From: Massilia sp. NR 4-1
Lineage (GTDB): Bacteria; Pseudomonadota; Gammaproteobacteria; Burkholderiales; Burkholderiaceae_D
Direction of reading: 5' to 3'
DNA length: 64,000 bases
NCBI RefSeq assembly: GCF_001191005.1
Contig: NZ_CP012201.1
Location: 682,001 to 746,000, forward strand
The notes under the pieces were generated by a model that searched no databases, was not told the DNA's origin, and was given only the letters and a program-made list of their open reading frames with translations. Made by a program: the position numbers and the translations under genes. Below, piece by piece: positions 37,227-45,706 of the stretch. Position 1 is the stretch's first letter. The number at the start of each line of letters is the position of its first letter.

Positions 37227-37952
37227 TTAAGCGCCGAGCAGGCGGTTGCCTGCCTCGTTCATGCTGTCGCTGGCCTTGAATAATTTCATCTGGATTTCAA
37301 ACGTGCGGTTCAGGCTCATCACGGCCACCATCTCCTCGACGGCCGAGACGTTACTGCCTTCGAGGTGGCCGGAGCGCACCAGCACGGTATTGTCGGTATT
37401 TAGCAACTGGCCGTCGCGCGCGACCAGCAGGCCGGCTTCGTTCTTGGTCAGCTCCGCCGTTTCCGCCTTCACCAGTTTGAGCTTGTCGATCACCTGCATC
37501 TGGGCCTGGCCCGGCACCTGGATCGACACCGTGCCATCCTGGCCGATCTCGACGCGGGTGTGGATGGGCAGGGTCAGCGGGCCGCCTTCGCCCAGCAGCG
37601 GCATGCCGTTGACGGTCATGGTGCCGTCGGCGTCGAGGGTGATGCCGCCGGCGCGGGTATACGCTTCGCCGCTCGGCCCCTGGACGGCAAACATGCCGGC
37701 GCCGGAAATGGCGACGTCGAGTTCGCGCCCGGTCGGCTTCAGCGCACCCTGGCGGCCGTTGACGGCGTTCGCCTGCATGCGCGACATATGGCGGTCGTCG
37801 TAGCCGTAGCCGGGCAGGGCGGCGGCCGTGGCCAGTTCGAGGTTGGCGCGGAAGCCCGAGGTATCGAGGTTGGCCAGGTTGTTGGCGTGGACCTGTTGGC
37901 CCCGCAGCGCCCGTTCGGCGCCGCTCATCGCGGTATAGATCAGCGCGTCCAT
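37227..37952 (-). CDS. flgF: Flagellar proximal rod protein FlgF
   Basis: A 241-residue rod protein. It shows the N-terminal pattern MSGAERALRGQQVHANNLAN with DTSGFRANLE, and the C-terminal NVSAVEEMVAVMSLNRTFEIQMKLFKASDSMNEA. It is placed between flgE and flgG as usual, with gaps of 13 and 20 bp. Confidence 0.95.
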   Translation of the reverse strand: MDALIYTAMSGAERALRGQQVHANNLANLDTSGFRANLELATAAALPGYGYDDRHMSRMQANAVNGRQGALKPTGRELDVAISGAGMFAVQGPSGEAYTRAGGITLDADGTMTVNGMPLLGEGGPLTLPIHTRVEIGQDGTVSIQVPGQAQMQVIDKLKLVKAETAELTKNEAGLLVARDGQLLNTDNTVLVRSGHLEGSNVSAVEEMVAVMSLNRTFEIQMKLFKASDSMNEAGNRLLGA

Positions 37953-37965
37953 GCTGGGTCAGTCC

Positions 37966-39174
37966 TTACAGGGCTTGCATCAGCGATTGCAGCATCGCGT
38001 TCTCGGTCGAGATGACCTTGGAGTTGGCCTGGTAGTTGCGCTGCGAGGTCATCAGGCTGACCAGTTCGGTCGTCACGTCCACGTTCGACTGTTCCAGCGA
38101 ACCGGTGTTGAGGGAACCGGCCACACCCTGGCCCGGCTCGGCATAGTTGGCCACGCCCGAATCGCCGCCGGCGATCCAGCTGGTGTTGTCGGCCGGGATC
38201 AAGCCTTCGTCGTTGGGGAAGGTGGCGACGGCGATCACGGCGATCTGCTGCTTCTGGCCATTGGAATACTTGGCGATCACGCCGCCGTCCTTGTTCAGTT
38301 CCACGCCCACATAAGTACCTGGCGCGTTGCCGTCGGCGGCGTTGACCGAGGTGTTCGCTTCGCCGGCCTGGAAGGTGGTGCCGGTGTAGCCGATGGTCAC
38401 GTTCACGGCCGCGGCGCCCGGTGGCGTGAAGGACGGGATGGCGTAGGACAGCGGGCCGGTCAGCTTGCCGGCGGTATCGAATTTCAGGGTGGCCGCCAAG
38501 GCGGTCGGGAAGGCGCCGTCGACGCTGACGTAGACTTCGACATCGGTGCCGGCGGCCGCCTTGCGGAAATACTGGGTGACCGGGTGTTGCTTGCCCAGCG
38601 AGTCATAGATGACCGAGGACTTGGACATATTGTAGGTCAAGGGGTCGACTATGCCGCTGGCGGGCGCGGCAGCCGGCCAGGGGTTGGCCGGCACTTTCCA
38701 GTCGGCCGACATATTGGCCTGGAAGTCGATCTTGGTGGACGGCTTGCCCGGCTGGGTGCCGGTCGGCACCACGATATCGCCCATGGCGCCGCGCACGGTG
38801 GACGGCGGCGTCATGGCATAGCCTTGCACGCGGCGGCCGGAAGCGTCGATGATGAAATTGTCAGCGGCTTTCTCGAACAGGCCGACGCGGGTGTAGTTCA
38901 TCTGGCCGGTGGAATCCTTGGCCACGAAGAAGCCGCGGCCATTGATCAGGGCGTCCAGGCCGCGGTTGGTGGTCAGCACGCCGCCGTTCTGGGTGATGGA
39001 CTGGCTGGTCGAGCCGATGCGGGTGCCGGTCGGGCGCTCGCCGGCATACATGGCCGAGAAATTGGCACGGCTGGATTTGAAGCCGAGGGTGCCGGCATTG
39101 GCGACGTTGTTGCTGATGGTGCTCAGCTGCTCGTTGATGGCTTGAATGCCAGACAGTGCGATATCGAAGCTCAT
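37966..39174 (-). CDS. flgE: Flagellar hook protein FlgE
   Basis: A 402-residue hook subunit, near the length of Salmonella FlgE. N-terminal MSFDIALSGIQAINEQLSTI with SNNVANAGTLGFKSS and C-terminal VDVTTELVSLMTSQRNYQAN with KVISTENAMLQSLMQAL frame a variable outer domain (about 90-300). It follows flgD by 14 bp and has AAAGG upstream of the start. Confidence 0.96.
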   Translation of the reverse strand: MSFDIALSGIQAINEQLSTISNNVANAGTLGFKSSRANFSAMYAGERPTGTRIGSTSQSITQNGGVLTTNRGLDALINGRGFFVAKDSTGQMNYTRVGLFEKAADNFIIDASGRRVQGYAMTPPSTVRGAMGDIVVPTGTQPGKPSTKIDFQANMSADWKVPANPWPAAAPASGIVDPLTYNMSKSSVIYDSLGKQHPVTQYFRKAAAGTDVEVYVSVDGAFPTALAATLKFDTAGKLTGPLSYAIPSFTPPGAAAVNVTIGYTGTTFQAGEANTSVNAADGNAPGTYVGVELNKDGGVIAKYSNGQKQQIAVIAVATFPNDEGLIPADNTSWIAGGDSGVANYAEPGQGVAGSLNTGSLEQSNVDVTTELVSLMTSQRNYQANSKVISTENAMLQSLMQAL

Positions 39175-39188
39175 GACGGTAACCTTTC

Positions 39189-39878
39189 TTAAATCTTGCT
39201 AGCGGAAGTGGTGGCGGACTTGCCGTTAAACGCGGTAATGGCCGTGGAGGCAACTTCGCCCACATTGCCGACATTCAGCACAACATTGCCGTTGGCGCCC
39301 AGGCGCACGCTGTTCAGGCGGCCGGCGATGTCGAGCGGCGGCTGCTCGCCGCTGCTGGTGACAACCTTCATCTTGTAGGTGCCGGCCGGCAGGCCGAGCG
39401 CCGTCGGATCGATGGCGAAGGGCGCCACGCCCGGGCTCAGCGAACCCAGTTGCACCGGGCGCTCGATGCCGTCGCTGCCGGTCAGGATCAGGGTGGTCTT
39501 GCTGCTGGCGTTTTCCAGCGTCAGCTCGCCCTTGACCTTGGCGCCGTCGAGCTTGACGCTCTCGCTATTGACCATCACGTCCGAACCGACCTGGCCGCCC
39601 AGGGCCAGCACTTGCATGCTCTGCAGCACGCTGGCATTGGCGCTGGTGAGCTTGGCCATATTGTTCAGGGCCTCGGTCTGCGACAGCTGGGTCAGCTGTT
39701 GCACGAACTGGGCCGGATCGCTGGGCGAGAGCGGATCCTGGTTCTTGATCTGCGCCACCAGCAGCTTGGTGAACATTTCCTGGTTGGCGCTCATGCCGGA
39801 AGCCGCCGCGGGCGCGCCGCCGCCCTGCTGGGTGTTGGCGGCCGCGTTGGCGGTGTTGGTAAACAGATTGGTTTCCAT
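39189..39878 (-). CDS. flgD: Flagellar hook-cap assembly protein FlgD
   Basis: A 229-residue hook scaffolding protein. The N-terminal region carries MFTKLLVAQIKNQDPLSPSD and FVQQLTQLSQTEALNNM, the conserved FlgD signature. The rest is a tudor/FnIII-like fold (LEVGSD-type strands around 90-200). It is 3 bp from flgC. It caps the growing hook and is later replaced by FlgK. Confidence 0.94.
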   Translation of the reverse strand: METNLFTNTANAAANTQQGGGAPAAASGMSANQEMFTKLLVAQIKNQDPLSPSDPAQFVQQLTQLSQTEALNNMAKLTSANASVLQSMQVLALGGQVGSDVMVNSESVKLDGAKVKGELTLENASSKTTLILTGSDGIERPVQLGSLSPGVAPFAIDPTALGLPAGTYKMKVVTSSGEQPPLDIAGRLNSVRLGANGNVVLNVGNVGEVASTAITAFNGKSATTSASKI

Positions 39879-39881
39879 GGA

Positions 39882-40298
39882 TTAGCTCTCGCCGAGTTTC
39901 AGCAGGGATTGCTGCATGCCGCGGATGCGGCCCAGCACTTCGACATTGGTCTCGAAGGCGCGCGAGGCCGACATCATGTCGGTCATCTCGGCCACCTGGT
40001 TGACGTTGGGATAGAACACCATGCCCTCGGCGTTGGCGAGGGGATTGCCCGGCTCGTGCACCTTGCGCAGGGCTTCCGCGCTTTCCACCACGTCGAGCAC
40101 CTGGACGCGGCCGCCGGCGGCGCCGTTGAAGCCCTCGTTCATGACGGCGGCAAACACGGGTTTGCGCGCGCGGTAGGTTTCGGCTTCGCTGCCGGCCACC
40201 GAATCGGCATTGGCCAGGTTGGAGGCGACCGTGTTCAGGCGCACGGTCTGGGCCGCCATGGCCGAGCCGGCGATCTGGGAAATGTCCTTGAAGCTCAT
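39882..40298 (-). CDS. flgC: Flagellar proximal rod protein FlgC
   Basis: A 138-residue rod protein. N terminus has IAGSAMAAQTVRLNTVASNL then ANADSVAGSEAETYRARKPVF; the C terminus has YPNVNQVAEMTDMMSASRAFETN, the family end. The start is 2 bp from the flgB stop. Confidence 0.95.
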   Translation of the reverse strand: MSFKDISQIAGSAMAAQTVRLNTVASNLANADSVAGSEAETYRARKPVFAAVMNEGFNGAAGGRVQVLDVVESAEALRKVHEPGNPLANAEGMVFYPNVNQVAEMTDMMSASRAFETNVEVLGRIRGMQQSLLKLGES

Positions 40299-40300
40299 GC

Positions 40301-40666
40301 TTATCCTTGTCCGTTGATGGCTTTGGCCAGGCCGCGCAGCTTCATGTTGACGAAAGTCAGGCTGGTCTGGAAATCGGTGGCGTTCTGCGAGAAGGCGGCT
40401 TGCTCGACGCCGATCTCGACCGTGTTGCCATCCTTGGTCGGGTGGTAGGGCACGCGGTACAGCGGCGCCTCGTCGCCCGAAAGGCTGAGTTCGCCATCCG
40501 CCTCGGCCTGCACGCGGGCCAGGGACGAGGCGAAGTCCATGTCCTGGGCCTGGAAGCCCGGTGTGTTCTCATTGGCAATATTGGAGGCCAGGATGCGGGT
40601 GCGTTCCGCCCGCAGTTGCAGCGCGTCGCTGTGCAGGCCGACCGCGTCCTTGAAATTGATGCCCAT
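40301..40666 (-). CDS. flgB: Flagellar proximal rod protein FlgB
   Basis: A 121-residue rod protein, first gene of the hook operon. ILASNIANENTPGFQAQDMDF is the family signature, with FQTSLTFVNMKLRGLAKAINGQ at the end. AGGAGA lies 7 nt upstream of the ATG. A GG-N10-GC sigma54-like site is found about 40 bp upstream. Confidence 0.95.
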   Translation of the reverse strand: MGINFKDAVGLHSDALQLRAERTRILASNIANENTPGFQAQDMDFASSLARVQAEADGELSLSGDEAPLYRVPYHPTKDGNTVEIGVEQAAFSQNATDFQTSLTFVNMKLRGLAKAINGQG

Positions 40667-40707
40667 TTTCTGTCTCCTGAGATAAAACTGTCGCTAATCT
40701 GAAACAC

Positions 40708-40722
40708 GCTACCAGGCTGCCA
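40708..40722 (-). promoter_or_regulatory. Candidate sigma54 promoter of the flgB operon
   Basis: Read on the minus strand, TGGCAGCCTGGTAGC has GG-N10-GC spacing exactly as -24/-12 (consensus TGGCAC-N5-TTGC, two mismatches). Start would fall near 40696, leaving a 30-nt leader with the AGGAGA site before flgB. Early lateral flagellar operons in Vibrio use sigma54 with LafK; that parallel is inference. Confidence 0.4.
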
Positions 40723-40790
40723 TGTACAATTGCGGCCACAGCTTCCCTGCCGGGGAGCCGAGCCGCTACGCTATAGTAAAGGTATTGCCC

Positions 40791-41516
40791 ATGTTCAACA
40801 ATCCTATTGTACCCCGTTTGGCGATTTTATTGCTTACCGGAATCACAAATATGTCGGCTTTGGCTGACACTTTACCGGAACAGGTGATAGCCCAGGTACA
40901 CAAGGCGGCGTTGGAACAACTGCAGCGCCAGGCGGAACGGGCCGGCTTGACGGACGTGAAAGCCGAGGCCGAGGTGGTGCGCGGCAGCCGGCCGCTGCCC
41001 CTGTGCCGCACGCCGGTGACGGTGGACGGGGTCGATACGCGGGCGCCGGCGCGCATGCGTTTTCTCGCCGTCTGTCCGGGAGCGGAGGGGTGGCGGTACG
41101 ATTTCGTGGTGCGGGGCAAGCTGTCGGCCAAGGTGGCGGTGCTGGCGGCCGATGTGGCGGCGGGCAAGCCGCTGGGCCTGGCCGATGTGTCGCTCGAGCG
41201 CAACGACATCACCAGCGTGCCCGACGCGCTGGCCGACCTGGCCGCCGTGGACGGCATGTCGGCGCGGCGCAGCCTGCGCGCCGGCGAAGTGCTGCGGCCG
41301 AATATGCTGGTGGCGGCGCTGCTGGTGAAGCGCGGCGAGATGGTGCGCATCGTGGCCAAGCGCGAGCAGATCGAAGTGAGCATGGCGGGCGAGGCGCTCG
41401 ATGCCGGCGCGCGCGGCGCCATCGTGCGGGTGCGCAATGCCAGCGGCACCACCATCCGCGCCCGCGTCATCGACGCCGGGACGGTGGAGCCTGCTGACCT
41501 GCCGGGGGCCAATTAA
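40791..41516 (+). CDS. flgA: Flagellar P-ring chaperone FlgA
   Basis: A 241-residue periplasmic chaperone of the P ring. I chose ATG 40791, which starts the signal peptide MFNNPIVPRLAILLLTGITN and cleaves near SALA/DT; the frame extends upstream to another ATG at 40722 that would spoil the signal. AAGG lies upstream. The SAF/ChapFlgA domain fills the second half (LAADVAAGKPLGLADVSLER, MSARRSLRAGEVLRPNML, EALDAGARGAIVRVRN). It is transcribed away from flgB and its stop overlaps the stop of the convergent muramidase gene. Confidence 0.92.
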   Translation: MFNNPIVPRLAILLLTGITNMSALADTLPEQVIAQVHKAALEQLQRQAERAGLTDVKAEAEVVRGSRPLPLCRTPVTVDGVDTRAPARMRFLAVCPGAEGWRYDFVVRGKLSAKVAVLAADVAAGKPLGLADVSLERNDITSVPDALADLAAVDGMSARRSLRAGEVLRPNMLVAALLVKRGEMVRIVAKREQIEVSMAGEALDAGARGAIVRVRNASGTTIRARVIDAGTVEPADLPGAN

Positions 41517-42301
41517 TCCTCCGGGCGCTGGGCGATGCGCGCCGCCAGGCGCGTGAGTTTCTCGGCGTAGCCGGGATCGGTGGCATAACCGCCCTGGACC
41601 AGGCCCTGGGCGAAAGCACGGGCGTTATTGCCCGCATTCAAAGCTTTTTGATAACGCGGATTTTCCAGCAGCAAGCTGGCATAGTCGCGGAAGGCGGCGC
41701 CCTGGTCGGGGTAGCTGCGGAAGCGTTCCACTTTTTTCATTGCCACGCCGCCCTCGTACTCGGTGGTGCGGGCCGGGTTGCTGTCGCCCTGCCACTGGCC
41801 GCCGGCCTTGATGCCGAACAGATTATTGCTGTCGGCGCCGCCGGGCAGGCGCAGCGGGCGCTGGCCCCAGCCCGATTCCAAGGCGGCATGGGCGGCCACG
41901 ATGTCGGGCGCCACGCCGAGCCGCTCGCCGGCTTCGGCCGCCCACGGCCGGATGCTGGCCAAAAACTGTTCCTGGGTGTCGCTGTCGGCGCCGGCGCCCG
42001 GCGCCGGGCCATCGATGGCGCCGCCGGCCAGGCGCGCGCGCAAGGCGGCCGCTTCCACGCTCAGGGTGTTGCCGGCGCCGTTATCGGGCGCGCTGAAAGC
42101 GGCGCCATGGGCGAGGAAATCCTGGACGTCGGACTGCACCTGGCGGAAGGCCGCGCCGAAGCGCTGGCCGGCATCGCCGCCGCTGCTGGCGAAGGCGGCC
42201 GGCAGCACCGGCTGCGCCGCGGCCATATTCGAACGCGTCGCCGCCGTGGCGGCGGTGGCCTGGGTGGCCGCCGTGCGCGCGAAGAAATCAGACGGGTTCA
42301 T
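41513..42301 (-). CDS. FlgJ-type beta-N-acetylglucosaminidase (muramidase half)
   Basis: A 262-residue protein with a disordered Ala-rich N terminus (1-105) and a C-terminal glucosaminidase domain equal to the FlgJ muramidase: VAAHAALESGWGQ with catalytic Glu142, NNLFGIKAGGQWQGD, FRSYPDQGAAFRDYASLL and FAQGLVQGGYATDPGYAEKL. It lacks a rod-binding part and a Sec signal, so export by the flagellar system is likely. It cuts peptidoglycan for the rod. The ATG lies within the end of flgN (14-nt overlap). Confidence 0.87.
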   Translation of the reverse strand: MNPSDFFARTAATQATAATAATRSNMAAAQPVLPAAFASSGGDAGQRFGAAFRQVQSDVQDFLAHGAAFSAPDNGAGNTLSVEAAALRARLAGGAIDGPAPGAGADSDTQEQFLASIRPWAAEAGERLGVAPDIVAAHAALESGWGQRPLRLPGGADSNNLFGIKAGGQWQGDSNPARTTEYEGGVAMKKVERFRSYPDQGAAFRDYASLLLENPRYQKALNAGNNARAFAQGLVQGGYATDPGYAEKLTRLAARIAQRPED

Positions 42302-42716
42302 AAATCTGGTCCTCGCCCTTGAGTACTTTTTCCATGATGGTGTATTGCTCGGCGAGCAAGTCGCCATTGCGCTTGCCGCAAGCCTTGGCCTCGCGCACCA
42401 TCTGCTCCAGTTCGGCCCAGTCGGCTTCGAGGCGGGCGCGCGGCTCATGCTTGAGCAGGGCAAACACCTGTTCCATGCCGCCCTGGGCGCCGACCAGGCG
42501 CGCGGCCAGCTCGACGCGCTCGCGGCGGCGCGCTTCCATGGTATCGACCAGGGCCGAAATTTCCTGCGCCAGTTCGCCCAGCCGGGCCTGGCGGTGGCGC
42601 AGCGCCGCCTCGAACTGCTGTTCGAGCAGGCCGAGCAGGGTGCGGTAAGCCGCCTTGTCGGCGGCCACGCCTTGCAGCAAGCTCAACATTGCTTGCTGGC
42701 GCGTCAGCTGGTTCAC
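42288..42716 (-). CDS. flgN: Flagellar chaperone FlgN
   Basis: A 142-residue, all-helical chaperone for FlgK and FlgL. It shows the FlgN pattern of a long coiled helix (RTLLGLLEQQFEAALRHRQA, LAQEISALVDTMEARRRERV) and a C-terminal VREAKACGKRNGDLLAEQ. It overlaps flgM by 4 nt. No catalytic function is expected. Confidence 0.82.
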   Translation of the reverse strand: MNQLTRQQAMLSLLQGVAADKAAYRTLLGLLEQQFEAALRHRQARLGELAQEISALVDTMEARRRERVELAARLVGAQGGMEQVFALLKHEPRARLEADWAELEQMVREAKACGKRNGDLLAEQYTIMEKVLKGEDQIYEPV

Positions 42717-42988
42717 TTCTCGCTCCCGTGGAAACGCTGGATCAGGCCGGCCAGTTTGCCGGCATTGAAGGGCAGCTCGCCTTTGGCGAGGGCGTCGCGC
42801 AACTGGGCGACTTTTTCGTGGTCGATGTCGGGCAGCTCGCGCAGCGCCTGCAGGGCCGGCTGCAGCACGGCCGATTGCAGCTCCGCCGCTTCGGCCGGCG
42901 CGGCCAGCGGCCGCGCGCTGTCGGCCGGCGTGACTTCGCTGACCTGCTGGACGCTGACGCCGCCCGGGGTGGCGGTGGTGATGCGCAT
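42713..42988 (-). CDS. flgM: Anti-sigma28 factor FlgM
   Basis: A 91-residue protein. The C-terminal half matches FlgM (LPDIDHEKVAQLRDALAKGE then LPFNAGKLAGLIQRF), the part that binds FliA. The start at ATG 42988 (MRITTATPGGVSV) has AAGGGGAC upstream; a longer frame exists but overlaps motB. It inhibits the sigma28 encoded three genes upstream until it is exported through the finished hook. Confidence 0.85.
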   Translation of the reverse strand: MRITTATPGGVSVQQVSEVTPADSARPLAAPAEAAELQSAVLQPALQALRELPDIDHEKVAQLRDALAKGELPFNAGKLAGLIQRFHGSEK

Positions 42989-43010
42989 ACGTTGTCCCCT
43001 TGTCTTGTTT

Positions 43011-44015
43011 TCAATGGCCATTGCCGTTGCCCTTTGCACCCGGCAGCAGCTTATTGCGCAGCTGCTGCAGTATATTAACATCAGGCAACTCAGAATCCAC
43101 ATCCAAAGTCAAAGGACTCTTCTTGCCCGGCATGCCGAACATGGCCGAAATGGCGGCCGCCTGCCCCTTGGTGAGAATGAGCAGCTCGATGCGGCGGTTG
43201 ATGCCGGCTGTCGCATTTTTGACATCGAGCGGCGCGCGGTCGGCCATGCCGACCACCTGCAGCACGCTGTCGGTGGGCATGCTGCCGGCCAGCAGCTGGG
43301 CGCGCGCCGACATGGCGCGGTTGGACGACAGGTTCCAGTTGGAGAAGGCGGAGTGGCTGGTGTCGGCGTATTGCAGGGAGTCGGTGTGGCCGACGATCAG
43401 CATCTGGTTTTCCATCTTGGCAAACAGCGGCCCCATCTTGCGCATCAGCGCTTGGAATTTGCCGGTCGGCACGGCGCTGCCGCGCACGAACATGCCTTGC
43501 TCGTCGGTATCGTGCAGCATCACGCGCAAGCCATACGGCGTGACCACCGATTCCAGATTGCTGGCCAGGCCCGCTTCCTCGCTCATATTGCCGAGGGCCT
43601 TGGCCAGTTGCTGCAAATCGTTGGGCGTGTCGTAGCTGACGCGTTCGGGCTGGGCCTGGGGATTGGTCTGCGTGCTTTGCGTGGCGTTGCCGGGGGCATC
43701 GGTATTGCCGGTGCGGGTCATCGGGAAGCGCTCGATCAGGCTGCCGCGCGGGCCGCCGATCTGCTGCGGCATGACGCCCTTGCCCTGGTCGGTCTTGTTG
43801 CCGTCGGCCTCGGTCAGGATCTGTTCCAGGCTCTCGGTATTGCGCGAAGCCATCAGCCACAGCACCAGGAACAGGCACATCAGGGCGAGGCAGAAGTCGG
43901 CGAACGCCACTTTCCAGGCGCCGCCGTGCTCGTCGTGCTTGTGCTTGCCACCACCGCGCTTGACGATGGTTGCTTCGTGGTGCTTGTCATGCGGCTTTAG
44001 CACGGCCACCTCCAC
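43011..44015 (-). CDS. motB: Flagellar motor stator protein MotB (lateral LafU-like)
   Basis: A 334-residue stator subunit with one N-terminal membrane segment (about 34-55, WKVAFADFCLALMCLFLVLW) carrying the proton-binding Asp40. A linker and plug region rich in Gln/Asn follows, then the OmpA-like peptidoglycan-binding domain (IVGHTDSLQ, NWNLSSNRAMSARAQLLAGS, NRRIELLIL). Its start overlaps motA by 29 nt; a GTG four codons downstream is an alternative. The type of coupling ion cannot be read from this alone, but MotB-type rather than PomB-type residues favour protons. Confidence 0.93.
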   Translation of the reverse strand: MEVAVLKPHDKHHEATIVKRGGGKHKHDEHGGAWKVAFADFCLALMCLFLVLWLMASRNTESLEQILTEADGNKTDQGKGVMPQQIGGPRGSLIERFPMTRTGNTDAPGNATQSTQTNPQAQPERVSYDTPNDLQQLAKALGNMSEEAGLASNLESVVTPYGLRVMLHDTDEQGMFVRGSAVPTGKFQALMRKMGPLFAKMENQMLIVGHTDSLQYADTSHSAFSNWNLSSNRAMSARAQLLAGSMPTDSVLQVVGMADRAPLDVKNATAGINRRIELLILTKGQAAAISAMFGMPGKKSPLTLDVDSELPDVNILQQLRNKLLPGAKGNGNGH

Positions 44016-44898
44016 GGCGAGAATCCGGTTCGCTGTCGCGGCCTTCCATGGCGTTGATCCAGCCTTCGAGCTGGGCGAAGCTTGGCTTGATGTTCAGCTG
44101 CACCAGGCGGCGGCCGGCGTCGATCGCCAGCAGCGGCGGCTTGCCGGCGACGTGGGTCACCAGCACCACTTTCACGCATTCCATGGTGGACGCTTCCTGC
44201 ACCACCAGCTGCTTCATCATATTCGACAGCGGGTCGAGCAGGCCGTAGCAGAAGAAGATGCCGATGAAGGTGCCGACCATGGCCGCGCCCACGTGTTCGG
44301 CGATCTCGCCCGAGGTGGCGCCGCCGCCCACGCTGTTCATGGTCATCACGATGCCGAGCACGGCGGCCAGAATACCGAAGCCGGGCATGGCCTCGCCGAT
44401 TTTCTGCAGCGATTTGGCCGGCTGGGTCAGCTCTTCATGGATGGCTTCGAGTTCCTGTTCCAGCACGCCTTCCAGCTCGTGCGCGTTGATCTTGCCCATG
44501 GCCATCAGGCGGAAGTTGTCGACGATGAAGGCGAGCAGCTTGGGCTCTTCCAGCACGGCCGGATAGCGCTGGAACAGCGGGCTTTCCTTGGGCGCCTCGA
44601 CGTGGGCGTCGAGCGCTTTCAGGCCGCCGGCCGCCAATTGCAGCAGTTCATACATGAGCAGCAGCAATTGCCGCTGGAATTCGGAATCGTATTTCTTGCG
44701 GAACACGATTTTCTTGAGCTGGCCGCCGGTCTCGCCCAGCACATGGCGCGGATTGCCCAGCACAAAGGCGCCGAGGCCGGCGCCGGCAATGATGATCAGC
44801 TCGATCGGCTGCCAGATGGCGTGGAAAGTGCCACCCATCATGGCGAAACCGCCGAACACACTGCCGAGCACGATGAGAATACCGACTAATTGCTGCAT
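43987..44898 (-). CDS. motA: Flagellar motor stator protein MotA (lateral LafT-like)
   Basis: A 303-residue inner membrane stator subunit with four membrane segments. The MotA signature is GEAMPGFGILAAVLGIVMTM and HVGAAMVGTFIGIFFCYGLL. The cytoplasmic loop (about 60-165) carries the charged residues that touch FliG (for example around KINAHELEGVLEQELEA). It starts 37 bp after fliA and is followed by motB. The C-terminal tail is very basic. Confidence 0.93.
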   Translation of the reverse strand: MQQLVGILIVLGSVFGGFAMMGGTFHAIWQPIELIIIAGAGLGAFVLGNPRHVLGETGGQLKKIVFRKKYDSEFQRQLLLLMYELLQLAAGGLKALDAHVEAPKESPLFQRYPAVLEEPKLLAFIVDNFRLMAMGKINAHELEGVLEQELEAIHEELTQPAKSLQKIGEAMPGFGILAAVLGIVMTMNSVGGGATSGEIAEHVGAAMVGTFIGIFFCYGLLDPLSNMMKQLVVQEASTMECVKVVLVTHVAGKPPLLAIDAGRRLVQLNIKPSFAQLEGWINAMEGRDSEPDSRRGGGRAKAA

Positions 44899-44934
44899 GA
44901 TTTCTTGCCTTTCATTTCATTATCTTGGTACTGC

Positions 44935-45669
44935 TTAACGCTGCAGCACTGCCTTCATCTTGCCCAGGGCCGCCTTGTTGAGCTGGCAGACGCGGGCATC
45001 CGTCAGATCGAGCACGGCGGCAATTTCTTTATAGCTCAGCTCAAACTCGTAATACATCTGCACCACGCGCTGCTCGCGCTCGTCCAGGCCGTTGAGCGCC
45101 TGCTCCAGGCTGCGCCGCACCATCAGCAGCTCTTCCGGACTGGGCGCGCTGCCGGTGTCGGCCAGCGTATCCTGCAAGAGGTCGTCGAAGCTGGCGATCT
45201 GTTCGGCATTCTCGTCGAGCAGATAGCTCTGGTATTCCTCGGGCGTCAGGCCGAGGCCGGCGATCGCTTCGTGCTCGGCCGGTTCGCGCCCGAGCTTGCG
45301 CGTCAGCGCGCGCATGGCGTCGCGCAGCTTGTGGCTGTGCTGGCGCACGGCGCGCGGCCGCCAATCCTGGCGCCGCAGTTCGTCGAGGATGGCGCCGCGG
45401 ATGCGCAGGCTGGCGTAGCTGCCGAAGGCGGCATCCGGCGCGCCGTAGCGGCGCAGCGCTTCGAGCAGGCCCATCAGGCCGATCTGTTCCATATCGTCGC
45501 GGTCGATCGCGCCCGCCACCTGCGAATTGAGCTGGCGCACGATGCGTTTCACCAGCGGCGCATAATCCACCAGGCATTTCTGTTCGGCGGCCGGACTCAG
45601 CGCCGGCGCTGCGGCCGCCGTTTCACCATACCCGTCGGCACAGGCTTCCGCTTGTTCTAGATATGCCAT
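44935..45669 (-). CDS. fliA: Sigma28 flagellar sigma factor FliA (lateral LafS-like)
   Basis: A 244-residue sigma70-family factor. Region 2 reads DRDDMEQIGLMGLLEALRRY with FGSYASLRIRGAILDELRRQDWRPR; region 3 follows (LRDAMRALTRKLGREPAEHE) and region 4 is LSYKEIAAVLDLTDARVCQLN. It switches on late genes (flagellin, caps, stators) after FlgM export. It lies in the fliD-motB operon, as lafS does in the laf operon of Vibrio. Confidence 0.94.
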   Translation of the reverse strand: MAYLEQAEACADGYGETAAAAPALSPAAEQKCLVDYAPLVKRIVRQLNSQVAGAIDRDDMEQIGLMGLLEALRRYGAPDAAFGSYASLRIRGAILDELRRQDWRPRAVRQHSHKLRDAMRALTRKLGREPAEHEAIAGLGLTPEEYQSYLLDENAEQIASFDDLLQDTLADTGSAPSPEELLMVRRSLEQALNGLDEREQRVVQMYYEFELSYKEIAAVLDLTDARVCQLNKAALGKMKAVLQR

Positions 45670-45706
45670 GAAAATCCCATCTCCTGCTTGGCTTCGGGGT
45701 CGGGCA

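Noticed and set aside
25431..40778. The 12-mer TACGCTATAGTA occurs at 25431 and at 40767, each shortly before a plus-strand gene
   Set aside because: Probably a -10-like element that recurs by chance; at flgA it is too close to the start codon to act as promoter for the chosen ATG.
41513..41516. Overlapping stop codons of flgA and the muramidase gene in TTAA
   Set aside because: A compact convergent arrangement, but nothing more than tight packing is indicated.
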